Assembly (NCBI GenBank): GCA_905202605.1 | Contig: CAJKSU010000051.1 | Span: 1 to 15,325 of the forward strand | Reading direction: 5' to 3' | Source: an uncultured Eubacteriales bacterium | Lineage (GTDB): Bacteria > Bacillota > Clostridia > Oscillospirales > Oscillospiraceae | DNA: 15,325 bases | Shown here: piece after piece, positions 13,706 through 15,325 of the stretch | Numbering within the stretch: the stretch's first letter is position 1 | Layout: every line of letters starts with the position of its first letter | Notes under the pieces: generated by a model | Seen by the model: the letters and a program-made list of their open reading frames with translations, nothing else | What the model was told of the DNA's origin: nothing | Database searches by the model: none | Program-made: the position numbers and the translations under genes

Positions 13706-14491
13706 ATGAAGCGAAAATCTGTATCTTTGATTGTTTTGCTGCTGGCGGCTCTTGGGGGCTGCGGACTTCGGTATTGGAATCTGACCGCAGGGGTTGACGC
13801 CCAAGGGCTGCCCAGAACGGGGCATTTGTCCGCCTATCTCATGGCGGGGTGGTGCATGCTGTGTCTTGCGGTGTTTATAGTGCTGGCAAGAACCTCTCAG
13901 GGTAGGAGCCGGGCGCATTCGGTGATGTTTACTGGGCGCAGGCTGGCGGTGCTGGGGTATCTGGGGGCGGCGCTGGTGCTGCTGTCCGGCATTCTGAATT
14001 TTGCGGATGCGCTGCTGGCAGGGCCGGGGATTTCCAGCCCAATCCTGTGCCTGATGAGCCTGTTTGCCGGGGGGTGCCTGTTTGCGGTGGCGTGGATGCG
14101 CAGTCACAGCCGGGCGGCCTATCCGCCGCTGGAACTGCTGCCGGAGGTCTATCTGGTGGTCAAGCTGATCCTGAGCTTTAAAAGCTGGAGCGTTGATCCG
14201 GTGATCCTCGACTACTGCGTGATGCTGTTTGCCATGCTGTTTGTGGTGCTGGGCTTTTATTTCAGCACTGAATTTCTGTTTGAACAGGGAAGGCCGCGGC
14301 TGATGCTGCTGTGCGCCATGGGAGCCTGTATGTTCTCTGCTATGGCAGTGGCGGACGGCGTCGTGGACGGAAGCGCTGCCACTGTCGTGGAATATCTGGG
14401 GTATATCGCATGGCTGATCCCGGTGCTGCTGTGCGCGGCTACGCCCACGCAGGATGCGGCGGCTCAGATAACGGAGAAGCAGGACAAATAA
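13706..14491 (+). CDS. Multi-pass membrane protein of unknown function
   Basis: I do not recognise this 261-residue protein. It has seven or eight hydrophobic spans, roughly at 6-22, 41-62, 80-100, 111-131, 145-158, 166-192, 198-220 and 226-245. Charged residues are few and mostly sit in short loops (RTSQGRSRAHS after span 2, RSHSR after span 4). The N-terminus has a lipobox-like LGGC (C19), but the many later spans make a plain lipoprotein unlikely. Loops contain YFSTEFLFEQGRPR, which could aid a family search. It ends with a soluble tail AAAQITEKQDK. ATG at 13706 with AAGGGAG 7 bases upstream; an ATG at 13670 overlaps the -10 box and is rejected. Single gene with own promoter and a strong shared terminator. 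No enzyme motif seen. Confidence 0.82.
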   Translation: MKRKSVSLIVLLLAALGGCGLRYWNLTAGVDAQGLPRTGHLSAYLMAGWCMLCLAVFIVLARTSQGRSRAHSVMFTGRRLAVLGYLGAALVLLSGILNFADALLAGPGISSPILCLMSLFAGGCLFAVAWMRSHSRAAYPPLELLPEVYLVVKLILSFKSWSVDPVILDYCVMLFAMLFVVLGFYFSTEFLFEQGRPRLMLLCAMGACMFSAMAVADGVVDGSAATVVEYLGYIAWLIPVLLCAATPTQDAAAQITEKQDK

Positions 14492-14521
14492 AGGGGAAGC
14501 GGCGCAAACTCAATAGAATGT

Positions 14522-14558
14522 AAAAAAGTCCCGGACAGAAACCCTGTCCGGGACTTTT
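14522..14558. terminator. Bidirectional intrinsic terminator between the membrane protein gene and thrS
   Basis: GTCCCGGACAG (14528-14538) pairs perfectly with CTGTCCGGGAC (14544-14554), flanked by an A run (14522-14527) and a T run (14555-14558). It lies between two convergent stops (14491 and 14574) and serves both strands, with the longer U tail on the minus strand. Confidence 0.92.
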
Positions 14559-14573
14559 ACGTGATCTGGTGTC

Positions 14574-15325
14574 TTATACGCGATCCTTCGTTTCCTGCTG
14601 AACCTTAGCGATGAACTCATCAAGACCCATGGTAGTGCTTTCGCCGGTGTCACGGTTCCGGACGGTAACGGTTCCGGAATCCGCCTCGTTGGCACCAATG
14701 ACCAGCATGTAGGGAACGCGCTCTACCTGCTGTGCTTCACGAATCTTGTAGCCGATCTTCTCATTGCGCTCATCCAGCTCGGTGCGGATACCGCTGAGAC
14801 GGATGGCATCGTACACCTTCTTGGAGTACTCCATGCTCTTTTCGGAAACCGGAAGAACCTTGACCTGCGTGGGCGCCAGCCATACCGGGAACTTGCCGGC
14901 ATAATGCTCGGTGAGAATTCCGATGAAGCGTTCGATGGAGCCGAAGCAGACGCGATGGATCATAATGGGGCGCTGCTTGCTGCCATCCTCGGCGGTGTAC
15001 TCCAGCTGGAAGTTCAGAGGCATTTGGAAGTCCAGCTGAATGGTGCCGCACTGCCAGGTACGCCCCAGACTGTCCCGCAGATGGAAGTCGATCTTCGGGC
15101 CGTAGAATGCGCCGTCACCCTCGTTGATGATATAGTCAAGACCAAGGCTCTCCAGTGCATCCTTCAGGCCATTGGTCGCAGCCTCCCAGTCCTCATCGGA
15201 GCCCATGGAATCCTCAGGGCGGGTGGACAGCTCCATGAAATAGTCGAAGCCAAACTTGGTGTAGACCTCTCGTAGCTGCTGTGCTCGACCGTTGCCCTTC
15301 TTTGGTAGAAGGATTGAAAGAGATG
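14574..15325 (-). CDS. thrS: Threonyl-tRNA synthetase, C-terminal part (partial)
   Basis: Charges tRNA-Thr with threonine in the cytoplasm. The visible part holds the end of the class II catalytic core: FMELSTRPEDSMGSDEDWE, GDGAFYGPKIDFHL, TWQCGTIQLDFQMP and motif 3 in MIHRVCFGSIERFIGIL with its arginine. It continues with the anticodon-binding domain (FPVWLAPTQVKVLPVS through VPYMLVIGANEADSGTVTVR). It reads on the minus strand to the TAA at 14574 and leaves the window at the right edge, so the N-terminal domains and motifs 1-2 are not visible. The frame stays open to 15325. However, from about 15270 to the edge the residues (such as LPKKGNGRAQQLR) no longer resemble ThrS, although REVYTKFGFDY just after is typical. 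The reliable gene portion is therefore 14574-15270. Confidence 0.9.
   Translation of the reverse strand, partial: SLSILLPKKGNGRAQQLREVYTKFGFDYFMELSTRPEDSMGSDEDWEAATNGLKDALESLGLDYIINEGDGAFYGPKIDFHLRDSLGRTWQCGTIQLDFQMPLNFQLEYTAEDGSKQRPIMIHRVCFGSIERFIGILTEHYAGKFPVWLAPTQVKVLPVSEKSMEYSKKVYDAIRLSGIRTELDERNEKIGYKIREAQQVERVPYMLVIGANEADSGTVTVRNRDTGESTTMGLDEFIAKVQQETKDRV

Noticed and set aside
15291..15325. CRISPR array
   Set aside because: Only one repeat-like unit is visible, no second copy or spacer series and no cas genes, and it lies inside the thrS reading frame at the window edge.

Overview
The window looks like a chromosomal segment from a moderately GC-rich anaerobic Clostridia-type Firmicute, most like gut Oscillospiraceae. 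The grounds are Gram-positive style lipoproteins with Ala/Ser-rich linkers, strong AGGAGG-type ribosome sites, a two-subunit iron-sulfur serine dehydratase and strongly biased codon use in the two solute-binding proteins. The genus cannot be fixed from the sequence alone.

Layout. 1-162 is the C-terminal end of a plus-strand gene, probably a secreted beta-sandwich protein. 231-875 holds two gene remnants fused head to head: a LysR-type regulator core on the minus strand and the C-terminal half of a cupin on the plus strand. 931-2470 (minus) is the sdaAB-sdaAA operon for L-serine dehydratase, with a promoter at 2500-2528 and a terminator at 890-926. 2477-2947 is a gene-free divergent regulatory region. 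2948-8049 (plus) is a complete branched-chain amino-acid type ABC importer: livJ-like lipoprotein, livH, livM, livG, livF. Its genes are tightly packed or overlapping, except for a hairpin-rich gap after the binding protein. 8162-9106 is an AEC-family permease, 9203-10060 a prephenate dehydrogenase, 10327-12114 a solitary lipoprotein of the extracellular solute-binding type, 12287-13495 an NADP-type isocitrate dehydrogenase close to the eukaryotic/IDH1 form, and 13706-14491 an unrecognised multi-pass membrane protein. 14574 to the right edge (minus) is the C-terminal part of threonyl-tRNA synthetase.

Together these are mostly core amino-acid metabolism: serine breakdown to pyruvate, uptake of amino acids or similar small molecules, tyrosine synthesis, 2-oxoglutarate supply and threonine charging. 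From the livF end onward most genes have their own promoter-like sequence, and several end in a clear intrinsic terminator, so that part reads as a row of single-gene units. I see no phage, insertion sequence, toxin-antitoxin, defence or secondary-metabolite system, and no convincing novel multi-gene system.

The most interesting points are local. They are the LysR/cupin deletion scar, a near-perfect 18-bp palindrome on the liv promoter -35 box, two strong hairpins between livJ and livH, unusual insertions in LivM and LivG, phased TTTGT motifs upstream of the solitary binding protein, a palindrome cluster upstream of the unknown membrane protein, and loss of thrS similarity in the last ~55 bases.
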